Source: Peribacillus simplex
GTDB taxonomy: Bacteria > Bacillota > Bacilli > Bacillales > DSM-1321
Length of the DNA: 64,000 nt
Reading direction: 5' to 3'
Assembly (NCBI RefSeq): GCF_001578185.1
Contig: NZ_CP011008.1
Coordinates: 2,322,001 to 2,386,000, forward strand
Positions 55,856 to 64,000 of the stretch are shown piece after piece. The notes beneath the pieces were generated by a model. The model was not told the origin of the DNA. It saw only the letters and a list, made by a program, of their open reading frames with translations, and ran no database searches. Both the position numbers and the translations under genes were made by a program. Each line of letters begins with the position of its first letter. The stretch's first letter is position 1.

Positions 55856-57391
55856 TCATTCATTAAAATCATTTTTTTTGATTTTCGCTTTTTTTGGCGT
55901 TGGCTGTCTGGACATATCATCAGGATGTAAATTTTCAGGTCTGGATTTAAAAAGATTATAAGGAAGCCGAACAAAGCTATCTTTCCAATCTTGGATGCGA
56001 AATGGATATATGGGTTCAAGGTACGGGTGTCCCATTGACGTTAATTTGATAAGGTGGGTAACCAAAAACACGGCCGTTATGATAATGCCAAGTCCCCCCC
56101 AAATTTGGGCCCCCACTAAAAAGGGGAAGCGCAGTAACCGAATGGCATTCCCCATTTTATAAATAGGAGTAACAAATGATGCCAATGCCGAGAGGGCAAC
56201 AATGATTAATAAGATATTACTGGTCAGACCAGCTACAACTGCCGCTTGACCGATAACGATACCGCCGACGATACCTAATGTCTGACCTACCTTAGTTGGC
56301 AGCCTGGCTGCTGCTTCACGTAATAACTCAATGGAAATCTCTAAGAATAACGCTTCGATCAAAGGCTGAAAAGGTATTAAGTTCCTTGAAGAGACGATCG
56401 TTTCCAACAAATCTATAGGAATCAGTTCATAATGATAGGTCAGCACGGCTACATAAATGGGAGTTGCAAATATGGAAAAAGCGACCGCGAATATCCTTAA
56501 TAAACGGAAAGCAGATGCCGGAATCCAAGGCATATCATAATCTTCCATGGTGACAAAGTATTCCAACAATATGGTTGGAGTAATAAGTACAGAGGATGAC
56601 CTATCGATTAACAAGGCTACTTTACCTTCAGCCAATGCACTTGCGATGCGATCAGGCCTTTCCGTATTTAGAAAAAGGGGAAATAAGGTATTTGAATTAT
56701 CATATAGCATTTGCGCGAGATGTGACCCGTCCAATATTTCATCAAACTCTACGTCATTGATCCTTTGTATAACATTATCAACACTTTCCTGATTAACGAT
56801 CCCTTCTATCGATAACACTGCCACTTTCGTTTTAGACAAGGACCCTACAGTCATTTCACTTACTTGCAACCCAGGGATAGGCAGCCTTTTTCTGACTAGA
56901 TTCAGATTAATATCAATATCCTCGACAAAAGCTTCTTGAGCACTTATGATTCCAAATTCAAGTTCAGGTTTATTAACTTGCCTGTCTCGTTGGGCCGCAG
57001 CATTGATTAATAGGCATTCATCAAGATTTCCATCTAAACGAATGGCAATTTGGCCTCTCATGATCCTTTCTTCGATTACAACCTTGGTACTGGTGATAAG
57101 TGTATTTTCAATAGGAACGTTCTCTTTAATTTGCTCCAAATTTATCGTTTCCAGAGTTGGTATGACAGAAAGAACACTTTCGTGAAGTACCTGTGCATCA
57201 ATTAAAGAGCGATAAAACGATACCCAATAGCCGACGCCATTATATGTTCCTTGATGGTTTATGAAATCATTGGATGAAGAAAGGGAATTGAATAGGTCCC
57301 TTACATCCGAAGCTTTATATAATTCGTCATTTTTAACAGAATGTTGAATGGTTTTTTTTTTGAACTTTATACGGTTAAACAATGCTGTCAC
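55856..57391 (-). CDS. GerA-family spore germination receptor A subunit
   Basis: 511 residues: a soluble N-terminal part (about 1-275, with GTYNGVGYWVSFYRSLIDAQVL and the IRLDGNLDECLLINAAAQRDRQV stretch), then at least four membrane helices (about 290-450) with the family's FQPLIEALFLEISIELLREAAARLP and GIVGGIVIGQAAVVAGLTSN motifs, and a short polar tail. It is the A subunit of a germinant receptor made in the forespore. Expression would be expected from a sigma-G promoter, which I could not pick out in the 280-base region upstream. Confidence 0.94.
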   Translation of the reverse strand: MTALFNRIKFKKKTIQHSVKNDELYKASDVRDLFNSLSSSNDFINHQGTYNGVGYWVSFYRSLIDAQVLHESVLSVIPTLETINLEQIKENVPIENTLITSTKVVIEERIMRGQIAIRLDGNLDECLLINAAAQRDRQVNKPELEFGIISAQEAFVEDIDINLNLVRKRLPIPGLQVSEMTVGSLSKTKVAVLSIEGIVNQESVDNVIQRINDVEFDEILDGSHLAQMLYDNSNTLFPLFLNTERPDRIASALAEGKVALLIDRSSSVLITPTILLEYFVTMEDYDMPWIPASAFRLLRIFAVAFSIFATPIYVAVLTYHYELIPIDLLETIVSSRNLIPFQPLIEALFLEISIELLREAAARLPTKVGQTLGIVGGIVIGQAAVVAGLTSNILLIIVALSALASFVTPIYKMGNAIRLLRFPFLVGAQIWGGLGIIITAVFLVTHLIKLTSMGHPYLEPIYPFRIQDWKDSFVRLPYNLFKSRPENLHPDDMSRQPTPKKAKIKKNDFNE

Positions 57392-57672
57392 CTCTAAACT
57401 AAAGCTTATTATCCTAGCATTTGCAATTTAATTACATATTAACCATTTTAGTTTGGGATTCATTAAAAAAACCTTTGTTTTAAAAGCTATCAACATTTCC
57501 ATATCGATTATTGTTTTAGTTCCGCTAGTTTTTTTCTAGCCAAATCCCTAATAATACAACCGATATTTTTAAAATGGGAGATTTTGCAGGGATATGTATT
57601 TCCCTTTATATTGATTGGCTTGCCAATTTTTACATTCGTAATCGTTCAAGTGAATAGGAGTAGGGGAAGTGG

Positions 57673-58228
57673 ATGAAAAGATTATGGTTGATCTTGCTTT
57701 TCCCTATGCTTGCAGGCTGTTGGGATAGTGAAAATATTGAAGATTTATCCCATGTAATGGGGGTGGGAATCGCTAAAAGTAAAAACAATGATGAAATCAT
57801 GTTAACACAACAAATCCTGGTGCCTCCAAGAAGTGTTTTTGAAAAGAGAATCAAATCAAATTAAAATCAAGATACTTTGCTCATAACCAATCATCAAAGT
57901 ATCCTTCATTTAAAGATGTATGAAGGAAATACCCGATGGAAGCTATCGTTAATCAGTCAATACGCGATAACAATATGAAACCTATTTAAAAGAGATTGAG
58001 AGTATTGCCGAGGCTGAAGTTGAGAAGGATGTCGAGAAAATCGTAGACAAATTACAACATGAATATAAAACAGGGGTAGCTGGATTATTTCTGTATGTGG
58101 AAAATCAGCATCCGAAGTTTTGGGAGAAACATAAGCAGAAATGGGATGAAATTTTCAGTAAAGCTGATATTAATTATCAAGTTGACATAAGGATTATAGA
58201 CTTTGGTTCAAAAGGAGGGGTGAAGTGA
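57673..58228 (+). pseudogene. Broken second Ger(x)C-family germination gene
   Basis: The first 63 codons read as an intact start: MKRLWLILLFPMLAGCWDSE with an LAGC lipobox, then VMGVGIAKSKNNDEIMLTQQ, preceded by AGGAGTAGGGG. After a stop at 57862-57864 the other frames continue as DTLLITNHQSILHLKMYEG, and from about 57990 as YLKEIESIAEAEVEKDVEK, then GLFLYVENQHPKFWEKH, the C-terminus of the same family, ending in TGA at 58228. Most of the roughly 370-residue protein is missing, so a central deletion plus frameshifts destroyed it. It faces away from the intact ger operon. Confidence 0.88.
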
Positions 58229-58308
58229 ATTGTCAGGGGTAAAGGCTAACATTCCATAAATGGACAGGCAATTCATAAGAATGAAAAACCTTCCAAATGG
58301 TAAGGCTT

Positions 58309-58362
58309 CAGTTTGTAGACAAAAGGGTTTCGGGATGTTATCATTCCGAAACCCTTTGATTT
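58309..58362. repeat. Orphan IS1182-type end with terminator hairpin
   Basis: CAGTTTGTAGACAAAAGGG equals the inward-reading right end of the IS1182 element at 13675. It is followed, as in that element, by a hairpin (AAAGGGTTTCGG / CCGAAACCCTTT) and here a T-run. No transposase follows. It abuts an imperfect hairpin (AAACCTT...AAGGCTT) on its left, like the terminator target of the full element. Confidence 0.65.
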
Positions 58363-58418
58363 TTTATTGGATGGGAAGGTTTTTTTGTCAAGGCTCATCA
58401 AAGAAAAAGTCCCATCAT

Positions 58419-59906
58419 TTAAAAAGGCTTATCGAAAGTTCTTGGAAGATTCGTCACTTCATGTGCAACCCTGATGCCGGATTGAATGGCTCCTTCAATC
58501 CAAGCAGGTACTGTTGATGTATGCTCTCCAGCGAAGTGGACCCTTCCTTCAGGAGTTGGGATGTATGGAAACAAGTCCGTTTCCTGACCAGGTTTAAACA
58601 TGGAGAAAGCTCCGTATGCGTACTGATTCCGGGTCCAGCTAAAAGAAGCTCCTGATAAAAAATGATCGTATACTTGTTTTCCATGGACCCTTTCCAAATT
58701 TTTTAATGCGTTTTGTATACGATCTTTTTCCGGGAGGATATCCCATAAAGTGGCATCATCCTCCCATGTATAACTTGCTAAAATGATACCAGATTCACTT
58801 GGGTTTACCGTTTGGTAGGGGTAATAAGAAAATCTAATGGGTAGATCGGTCATCAATTTACCTCCGAATATTCCTTCCCTTTCCCAAAATCTATTTCCGA
58901 ACTGAAGTCCGATTTTTGTTGAAGCAGGATAATGGAGTTCCCTTATTGCCTTCCACTTATTATGGGAAAAGGAATTGCGGGGTTCAATATCCATAAATGA
59001 CAACAATTGAAGAGGTATTGTCACGATGGCAAGATCACCGGTAACGGTTAAGGGTCTATCGCTTTGAGTGTGTTTAGAATGGATGGTTACTCGATTATCA
59101 TGTTGAACAAGTTTTGTCACTTCATATCTGAAATTTAGATTTTCCTTCAATTCGGGTACAAAAGCATAAGGAAGCCGGTCGTTTCCCCCCTCGATTGCAT
59201 AAAAAACGATGTTTGGGTCAAGGAGTGGCAAAAACTCTCGAAGAATGGCAGTAAAGGAAAGTTCAGGTAAACCTTCTAAACCCATTAGGACTTTAATGCT
59301 TTCAATTGCACCGGTTGATAGGCTCATCCCTACTGGATTGTACTGTAAAAAGAAGCTCAAGGAGTATTTATCAAATTCTTTAATAACTATTTCCCAATTT
59401 CTAATTGGGTTTTGAATGATGAAATCAGTCACTGGTTTAATGGCCATGTTGAATAATTCTTCAGCTGTTTTACCTCTTTCATGGGGAGCTACTGGGTACT
59501 TCAGTATATCCGGGTTCCGTTGATATATGGCAGCGGTCGTTTTGATTCCATTGGCATAAATGGGATCATTAGGAGTCGCGTTCACAAAAGGGATGATTCG
59601 TAAACCGTACTTCTTGATGTATTCAGCAACTAAGTAATGATAATTCGGAATGCGCATGGCACCTGCTTCAAGGTAGGAACCATCCGAAAATGGCTCCCGT
59701 ATGGTCAAAACACGCCCCCCGACCCTCCCGGTTGCTTCCAATATCGTTACATCGTGTCCGGCTTTTTTTAAGAGGGATGCTGCAACTAACCCAGACATGC
59801 CGGCACCAATGATAATGATTTTTTTCGGTATTTTGGATGGTCCCAGTCCATTTCTGATGAAAGCCAGCTTTTGATCGGTTGAAAGCGGATCTTTGTAAAG
59901 GGACAA
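58419..59906 (-). CDS. Flavin monoamine / L-amino acid oxidase family protein
   Basis: 495 residues. The FAD-binding Rossmann site is [20 protein letters not shown] (about residues 30-49), followed by the acidic ILEA and the GRVGGRV motif. The C-terminal flavin-binding segment is [20 protein letters not shown]. This arrangement fits L-amino acid and monoamine oxidases, which deaminate amines or amino acids with O2 giving H2O2. There is no signal peptide. It is a single gene; its substrate is not evident. Start chosen at 59906 with GAGGAGAAC upstream. Confidence 0.92.
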   Translation of the reverse strand: MSLYKDPLSTDQKLAFIRNGLGPSKIPKKIIIIGAGMSGLVAASLLKKAGHDVTILEATGRVGGRVLTIREPFSDGSYLEAGAMRIPNYHYLVAEYIKKYGLRIIPFVNATPNDPIYANGIKTTAAIYQRNPDILKYPVAPHERGKTAEELFNMAIKPVTDFIIQNPIRNWEIVIKEFDKYSLSFFLQYNPVGMSLSTGAIESIKVLMGLEGLPELSFTAILREFLPLLDPNIVFYAIEGGNDRLPYAFVPELKENLNFRYEVTKLVQHDNRVTIHSKHTQSDRPLTVTGDLAIVTIPLQLLSFMDIEPRNSFSHNKWKAIRELHYPASTKIGLQFGNRFWEREGIFGGKLMTDLPIRFSYYPYQTVNPSESGIILASYTWEDDATLWDILPEKDRIQNALKNLERVHGKQVYDHFLSGASFSWTRNQYAYGAFSMFKPGQETDLFPYIPTPEGRVHFAGEHTSTVPAWIEGAIQSGIRVAHEVTNLPRTFDKPF

Positions 59907-60289
59907 AGTGTTGTTCTCCTCTCGGGTTCACTTTCCTATATCGGATTTACGCTATCATATTCCTATTGGTTCACCATTTATGATGGGTCTTCAATAATTT
60001 GTCTTGTAAGTATCCAAAATTAACAGTTAAAAAGCTTTCTTTAAATCTGATAATCTTGGAGTTATGCCTCCTTTGAAGACGGGCCATTTCACCATTTTTT
60101 AATGCCTTATATATCCCAAAAATAACCTCGTCAGAATATTGAAAAAATCATTCAACCAATAACCATCATTAAGTAACTTTCGGATTTTCTATAAAACCCA
60201 TGAAAACTTAGTTCGTGGAATATTATTAAATATTTTCCTTTACAACGGAGATACTACCAAGATACAAAGGCTAGAAAGGAAGACTTACA
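59907..60289. other. Gap upstream of the amine oxidase
   Basis: 383 bases with no gene or clear hairpin. The oxidase promoter should lie in its left part but is not obvious. Confidence 0.4.
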
Positions 60290-60789
60290 TTAAAAAGGAA
60301 GAAACCAATGCTTCGAAGATAGCGAATAGCTATGTATCACCAACTTGGGAGGTAACTAATACTTTTGTCGTTGGTCTTGTTATCGCTATTTGCAGTTTAT
60401 TTCCAGGTGCAGTATTCCCGATTGGGGAAGCCTTGATCGTTCCCGCAAGCCTAATCTTGGTCCTATTATGTATTATGAGTGCATTCTTGGTCTTCTCGCA
60501 CAGCGTAGACAAAAATGAAAATTTTTCTAAGCGGGGTAGGTTATAGGGTGCCGCGCTGCGCCGTTATAGCGATTATCATTCAGTATTTAATCGGCAGTTA
60601 TGTTTATGGAACCGCCATTTACCCTGTATTATTTATCCAAATGTCACAATCCTTACCGACCCGACCTCATTCCGTGCCGTGTTTGCCACATATATAGTGG
60701 GCTTTGCGATATTGTTGCCAGGTTATTTCTGGTCCATCTTCATGAAAGATCAGCGCCGAAAGTTAAAACGGAGACAAATGTCAAACTAG
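60290..60789 (+). pseudogene. Decayed cytochrome d ubiquinol oxidase subunit II-like (cydB/ythB) fragment
   Basis: No start codon. One frame reads SYVSPTWEVTNTFVVGLV, then SLFPGAVFPIGEALIVP and LCIMSAFLVFSHSVDKNE; after a stop, a second stretch ends DPTSFRAVFATYIVGFAI, LLPGYFWSIFMKDQRRKLK. These are like the beginning and end of CydB-type membrane subunits (YthB group: W-E/T-N-x-FVF, LFPGA, late D-P-T-x-F and LLPG-x-W-x-LFM). Large internal parts are lost and the middle has frame changes, so it cannot be functional. The family call is from resemblance only. Confidence 0.6.
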
Positions 60790-60817
60790 TTCATCTTGGA
60801 AAAGAGAGGTTATCACT

Positions 60818-61576
60818 ATGAAAATGTTAGATCTGCTAAAATATACGGTTTTAGTCATCTCACTTTTTTTGAGCTATCAAGCGGTTGAAGCACATGATAA
60901 AAATTTTCAGGTCGATGGCACCTATATTTCAGCAAAAAGAGATGTAACAGGAGACCAGAAAATAGACATCATCCAGGTACAGGGGCTGCCATATGAGAAA
61001 GGAAGCAAATTTCTGAAGAAAATTGAATTGAGTGTTGATAGCAATCGCAGTACAATTAGCGTTCCGCTTGAAGCAGGGTATAATCCAGACCTCAAGGTTA
61101 CGGACTTGAATGATGATGGTATCCAGGATGTACTGGTCACGGTTTTGATGGAAGGTGGAGAGCGATTGATAACCAGTTATGCCTATACGTTCAAGGATGG
61201 AAAAGCGAAGGAACTGGAAATCCCTCCACCCGTTCCTGTAATGGCCCAATTTCTTGACGGATACAAAGCGGAAATCATTATAGAAGGTCAAAAGCCTGTG
61301 GTGATAGATGTCAGTTCCAGAAAACAAGCTTATGATGAAATGGGCATTTATCTAAATGGAAAACTAAATGAACCGACAGAGCTTTTGGTTGATCCATATT
61401 CATCACTGGACCTTAAGACCGTTTTGGGAAAAGGAAAGGGGCTTATAGGGATCCAACATGTGAAAGGTTCCGATGAACGCGATCCGATATTGGAGATTAA
61501 ATCGGTATGGAAGTATAACAATGGATGGCAGCTTGTAAAAGCCCAAGTTAAACCTGTCAAGGGAAGTAATAAATAG
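60818..61576 (+). CDS. Secreted protein with calcium-loop-like repeat, function unknown
   Basis: 252 residues with an N-terminal signal (MLDLLKYTVLVISLFLSYQAVEA). The body is mostly beta, with D-V-T-G-D-Q-K-I-D and DLNDDGIQDVLV, resembling FG-GAP/VCBS-type calcium loops (D-x-N/D-x-D-G-x2-D). No catalytic motif is seen. It is followed by a terminator and has no obvious operon partner; the upstream cydB-like fragment is dead. Function unknown. Confidence 0.7.
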   Translation: MKMLDLLKYTVLVISLFLSYQAVEAHDKNFQVDGTYISAKRDVTGDQKIDIIQVQGLPYEKGSKFLKKIELSVDSNRSTISVPLEAGYNPDLKVTDLNDDGIQDVLVTVLMEGGERLITSYAYTFKDGKAKELEIPPPVPVMAQFLDGYKAEIIIEGQKPVVIDVSSRKQAYDEMGIYLNGKLNEPTELLVDPYSSLDLKTVLGKGKGLIGIQHVKGSDERDPILEIKSVWKYNNGWQLVKAQVKPVKGSNK

Positions 61577-61644
61577 TGAATGTTATTATGGGATAGTATT
61601 GAATTTGACATAGTTCAGGCATATCTTAGTTAAATAAAGCAGGT

Positions 61645-61677
61645 TGACAGCTCTTGGTCATGAGGGCTGTTTTTTGT
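61645..61677 (+). terminator. Terminator of the secreted-protein gene
   Basis: ACAGCTC and GAGGGCTGT form an imperfect stem followed by TTTTTTG, about 70 bases past the stop. Confidence 0.65.
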
Positions 61678-61785
61678 TTATATTTAAAATTGACAATTTT
61701 TAAATATTTGGTAAAATCTAAATAAATCCAGTTTATACATAATCAAACTTTCTTGCTGGGTTAAATGTAAGCGGATACAAGGGGG

Positions 61786-62424
61786 TGCAGACTTACGGAG
61801 TTAAAAGAAAAAATAATCGAAACATCGTTGACACTCTTCGAACAGCATGGTTTTCATGGTGTCTCCGTTAACGAAATCGTCAAGGCATGCGGAACTAGCA
61901 AGGGTGGATTTTATCACCATTTTTCGTCCAAAGATGAGCTTTTATTTGTCATTCATGATTACTTTATTTCATATGTTTTAACTAAAGCACAGGAAGCCAT
62001 TTCAGCAAGTACCCATCCAACAGAAAAAATGCAAAAGATCATTCAATCTTTCGTTAAAGTTTTTGACCTCTATAAACCACACATCTCAGTTTTCTATCAA
62101 GAAAGCATTTACTTAAAACCACCTTATGTAGAAGCAATCAAAAAAAAACGTCAAATATATAAAGAAATTATTTTTTCCGTCATCAAAGAAGGCATTGACA
62201 AGGGAGTGTTCCGCAGCGAATTACCGGTTGAAATTACCGGGATGTCGATTCTGGGCATGGTGAACTGGTCCTACAAATGGTACAAAAGGGACGGCGGAAA
62301 AACCATAGATGAAATTGGTGATATTTACGTAGATTTAATTCTGCAGGCACTATTGACGGATAAACAAAAAGAAGAGGAAATAACCCGGCCATTTTTACTG
62401 AAAAACCAATTGGTTGTGGATTAA
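61786..62424 (+). CDS. TetR/AcrR-family transcriptional regulator (start unclear)
   Basis: The helix-turn-helix domain reads LKEKIIETSLTLFEQHGFHG, then VSVNEIVKACGTSKGGFYHHFSSKDELLF, a textbook TetR N-terminus, followed by a helical ligand domain to 62424. The HTH helix 1 begins at about 61798, but no ATG, GTG or TTG lies in frame before it; the first in-frame start is TTG 61828, inside helix 1, which would cut it. A GTG at 61785 after GGGGG is one base out of frame. So either a recent frameshift, a sequencing error or a non-standard start is involved. The position just before yngJ-like genes, with a palindrome between, suggests it represses that fatty/branched acyl-CoA operon. Confidence 0.8.
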   Translation, partial: CRLTELKEKIIETSLTLFEQHGFHGVSVNEIVKACGTSKGGFYHHFSSKDELLFVIHDYFISYVLTKAQEAISASTHPTEKMQKIIQSFVKVFDLYKPHISVFYQESIYLKPPYVEAIKKKRQIYKEIIFSVIKEGIDKGVFRSELPVEITGMSILGMVNWSYKWYKRDGGKTIDEIGDIYVDLILQALLTDKQKEEEITRPFLLKNQLVVD

Positions 62425-62444
62425 ACAGTAAAACCTGAATTGTA

Positions 62445-62462
62445 CAGACCAACTAGTCGGTC
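62445..62462. promoter_or_regulatory. Palindromic operator upstream of the acyl-CoA dehydrogenase
   Basis: AGACCAACTAGTCGGTCT is an 18-bp inverted repeat broken only at one symmetric pair (A/C). Its size and A-C-C-x-A-C-T-A-G-T core suit a TetR-family dimer site. It lies between the TetR gene and the dehydrogenase start. Confidence 0.65.
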
Positions 62463-62485
62463 TTAATAGAAAGGGGAATGAACAA

Positions 62486-63628
62486 ATGGATTTCTCACTT
62501 ACGAAAGAACAACAGATGATTAAGGAAATGGTTAGGGAATTTGCTGAAAAGGAAATTAAACCAATTGCCATAGAATTGGATGCAAAGTCCATGTTTGCGG
62601 AGGATGCATTCAAAAAAATGGGGAAACTCGGGTTGCTTGGAATTCCGTTCCCTGAAGAATATGGCGGCTCGGGTGGAGATACGATTTCGTATGCCATTGC
62701 AGTTGAAGAGGTTGGCAAGGCATGCGGAGGAACCGGTTTAAGCTATGCAGCAGCCGTTTCACTTGGGGCAAGTCCAATTTACTATTTTGGAACCGAAGAA
62801 CAGAAGCAAAAATATCTGGTTCCAATCACGACCGGTGAAACTTTGGCAGCTTTCGGGTTGACAGAGCCTAATGCGGGTTCGGATGCTGGCGGTACGAAAA
62901 CAACTGCCGTATTAGAAGGTGATGAATATGTGATTAACGGCGAGAAAACATGGATAACAAATGCCAGCTATTCAAGAACCATCACCGTTACCGCTGTATC
63001 GGGCAAAGATTCCAGGGGCAAGAACATCATCTCCGCATTCATCGTGCCAACGGATACCCCTGGGCTTACGATCAATAGCAATTATGAAAAAATGGGAGTT
63101 CGGGCTTCCAATACGTGTGAAATCATTCTTGAAAATGTACGTGTACCAAAGCAGAATTTATTGGGAGATCCAGACAAAGGGTTCAAACAATTTTTATTCA
63201 CGCTGGATGGCGGAAGGATTTCAATTGCAGCTTTGGCTGTAGGCATTGCACAGGCAGCCTTTGATAAGGCTCTAGCTTTTTCAAAAGAGCGCATTCAATT
63301 TGGTAAATCCATTTCAAGTTTTCAGGCGATTCAATTCAAGCTTGCAGATATGGCAATGGAAATTGAATTGGCAAGGAACATGGTCTATAAGGCGGCATGG
63401 TTAAAAGACAATAAAAAACCTTTTGCAAAGGAAGCGGCTTACGCCAAGCTTTTTGCAAGTGAGACCGCGTTCAGGGCCAGCAATCAAGCGATTCAAATAC
63501 ATGGCGGTTCTGGATACATGCGTGAATATGAAGTGGAGCGCTATTTAAGAGATGCTAAGTTATTGGAAATCGGGGAAGGCACATCCGAAATTCAAAGGAT
63601 CGTAATCGCCAGACAATTAGGCTGTTAA
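62486..63628 (+). CDS. yngJ: Acyl-CoA dehydrogenase (YngJ-like)
   Basis: 380 residues, a normal length for short- or branched-chain acyl-CoA dehydrogenases. Features: [19 protein letters not shown] (FAD/substrate motif), [28 protein letters not shown], and the C-terminal [18 protein letters not shown] with the Glu of GEGT at the place of the catalytic base. FAD enzymes of this family form the 2,3-double bond of acyl-CoAs. It is followed by an acyl-CoA ligase like YngI, the order found in the B. subtilis yng operon for leucine/branched-chain acyl breakdown, so isovaleryl-CoA is a reasonable substrate guess. AAAGGGG precedes the start. Confidence 0.93.
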   Translation: MDFSLTKEQQMIKEMVREFAEKEIKPIAIELDAKSMFAEDAFKKMGKLGLLGIPFPEEYGGSGGDTISYAIAVEEVGKACGGTGLSYAAAVSLGASPIYYFGTEEQKQKYLVPITTGETLAAFGLTEPNAGSDAGGTKTTAVLEGDEYVINGEKTWITNASYSRTITVTAVSGKDSRGKNIISAFIVPTDTPGLTINSNYEKMGVRASNTCEIILENVRVPKQNLLGDPDKGFKQFLFTLDGGRISIAALAVGIAQAAFDKALAFSKERIQFGKSISSFQAIQFKLADMAMEIELARNMVYKAAWLKDNKKPFAKEAAYAKLFASETAFRASNQAIQIHGGSGYMREYEVERYLRDAKLLEIGEGTSEIQRIVIARQLGC

Positions 63629-63741
63629 TCTTTTCGGAACGAAAATGAACAATGATGCTTTGGTTCAATCAGATGTGAAGCAGATATTATCCATACAGCA
63701 AAAAGCGTTCATTCTTACTTTTATTTGATAGGAGGAGTTTG

Positions 63742-64000
63742 ATGTCCGATTTGCTAGATGTTACTATCGGAAAACTGCTTGAAAAGAAAGCTGAACAATA
63801 TGGTGATAATGAAGCGGTGGTTTACCATGAACTTGGCCTTCGTCATTCGTATCGCGAATTTGAAAAGATTTGCCGAAAGGCGGCCCGGGGGTTCATGGCA
63901 CTCGATATTAAAAAAGGGGAACATATCGCCATTTGGGCGTCCAATAAACCAGAATGGCTTATATCCCAATTTTCGACAGCGAAAATGGGCGGGGTGCTGG
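63742..64000 (+). CDS. yngI: AMP-binding acyl-CoA synthetase, N-terminal part (YngI-like; cut by window edge)
   Basis: 86 codons from ATG 63742 (GGAGGAG upstream) run off the window. They read SDLLDVTIGKLLEKKAEQYG, then NEAVVYHELGLRHSYREFEK and KGEHIAIWASNKPEWLISQF, the typical start of AMP-forming acyl-CoA ligases and close to B. subtilis YngI. It would activate a short- or branched-chain acid for the dehydrogenase encoded just upstream. The AMP-binding core and catalytic Lys lie outside the window. Confidence 0.88.
   Translation, partial: MSDLLDVTIGKLLEKKAEQYGDNEAVVYHELGLRHSYREFEKICRKAARGFMALDIKKGEHIAIWASNKPEWLISQFSTAKMGGVL

Noticed and set aside
1-64000. CRISPR arrays, tRNA or rRNA genes
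   Set aside because: No regularly spaced short repeats or RNA gene signatures were seen on reading the window.

Overview
The window looks like a chromosomal stretch from a low-GC, endospore-forming Bacillaceae bacterium, probably Bacillus or Peribacillus-like. The evidence is Gram-positive Shine-Dalgarno sites throughout, a gerA-type spore germination operon, B. subtilis-like cysJI and yngJ-yngI genes, Fur boxes, and IS1182 and IS3 elements. The genus is an inference; there is no rRNA here to fix it.

Layout. (1) 1-5100, + strand: an aromatic-degradation-type operon with the C-terminal half of an aldehyde dehydrogenase, an aspartate dehydrogenase-like protein, the alpha and beta subunits of a Rieske ring-hydroxylating dioxygenase, a cis-dihydrodiol dehydrogenase-like SDR, and a tandem VOC protein. 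(2) 5545-8473, - strand: a metal-handling operon with a Tat-exported two-domain multicopper oxidase, a ZIP transporter carrying an extracytoplasmic domain, a 47-codon ORF and a TatA. (3) 8591-16525: a patch of mobile and decayed DNA with a plasmid-type protein fragment, a broken resolvase, an IS4-type remnant, a serine hydrolase, a frameshifted IS1182 element sitting in a duplicated terminator, a macrolide-type glycosyltransferase and an IS3 element. (4) 16848-44009, + strand: an MFS exporter and three NRPS genes of 1, 2 and 4 modules. (5) 44010-45488: hairpins and a GC-rich repeat. (6) 45489-48284: a Fur-box-preceded DoxX gene and an FTR1 iron permease plus lipoprotein. (7) 48664-53530: a CysL-type LysR regulator divergent from cysJI. 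(8) 53664-60789: a gerA-B-C operon, a broken second gerC, an orphan IS end, a flavin amine oxidase and a cydB-like pseudogene. (9) 60818-64000: a secreted protein, a TetR regulator, a palindromic operator, and the start of a yngJ-yngI acyl-CoA operon.

The main system is the NRPS locus. Reading adenylation-domain specificity residues by eye gives Thr (epimerised) - unassigned - Ala - Ser - unassigned - Gln (epimerised) - Glu-like. The assembly line begins with an N-terminal condensation domain, as in lipopeptides, and ends in a thioesterase. The residues, the 1+2+4 module split and the exporter-first order match kurstakin (acyl-Thr-Gly-Ala-Ser-His-Gln-Gln, krsEABC of the Bacillus cereus group). 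I therefore read it as a kurstakin-family lipoheptapeptide locus. Position 7 (Glu-type code) and positions 2 and 5 (codes I cannot match) are the places where the product may be new. Flanking IS elements and the GC-rich repeat suggest, but do not prove, that the locus moved in as a block.
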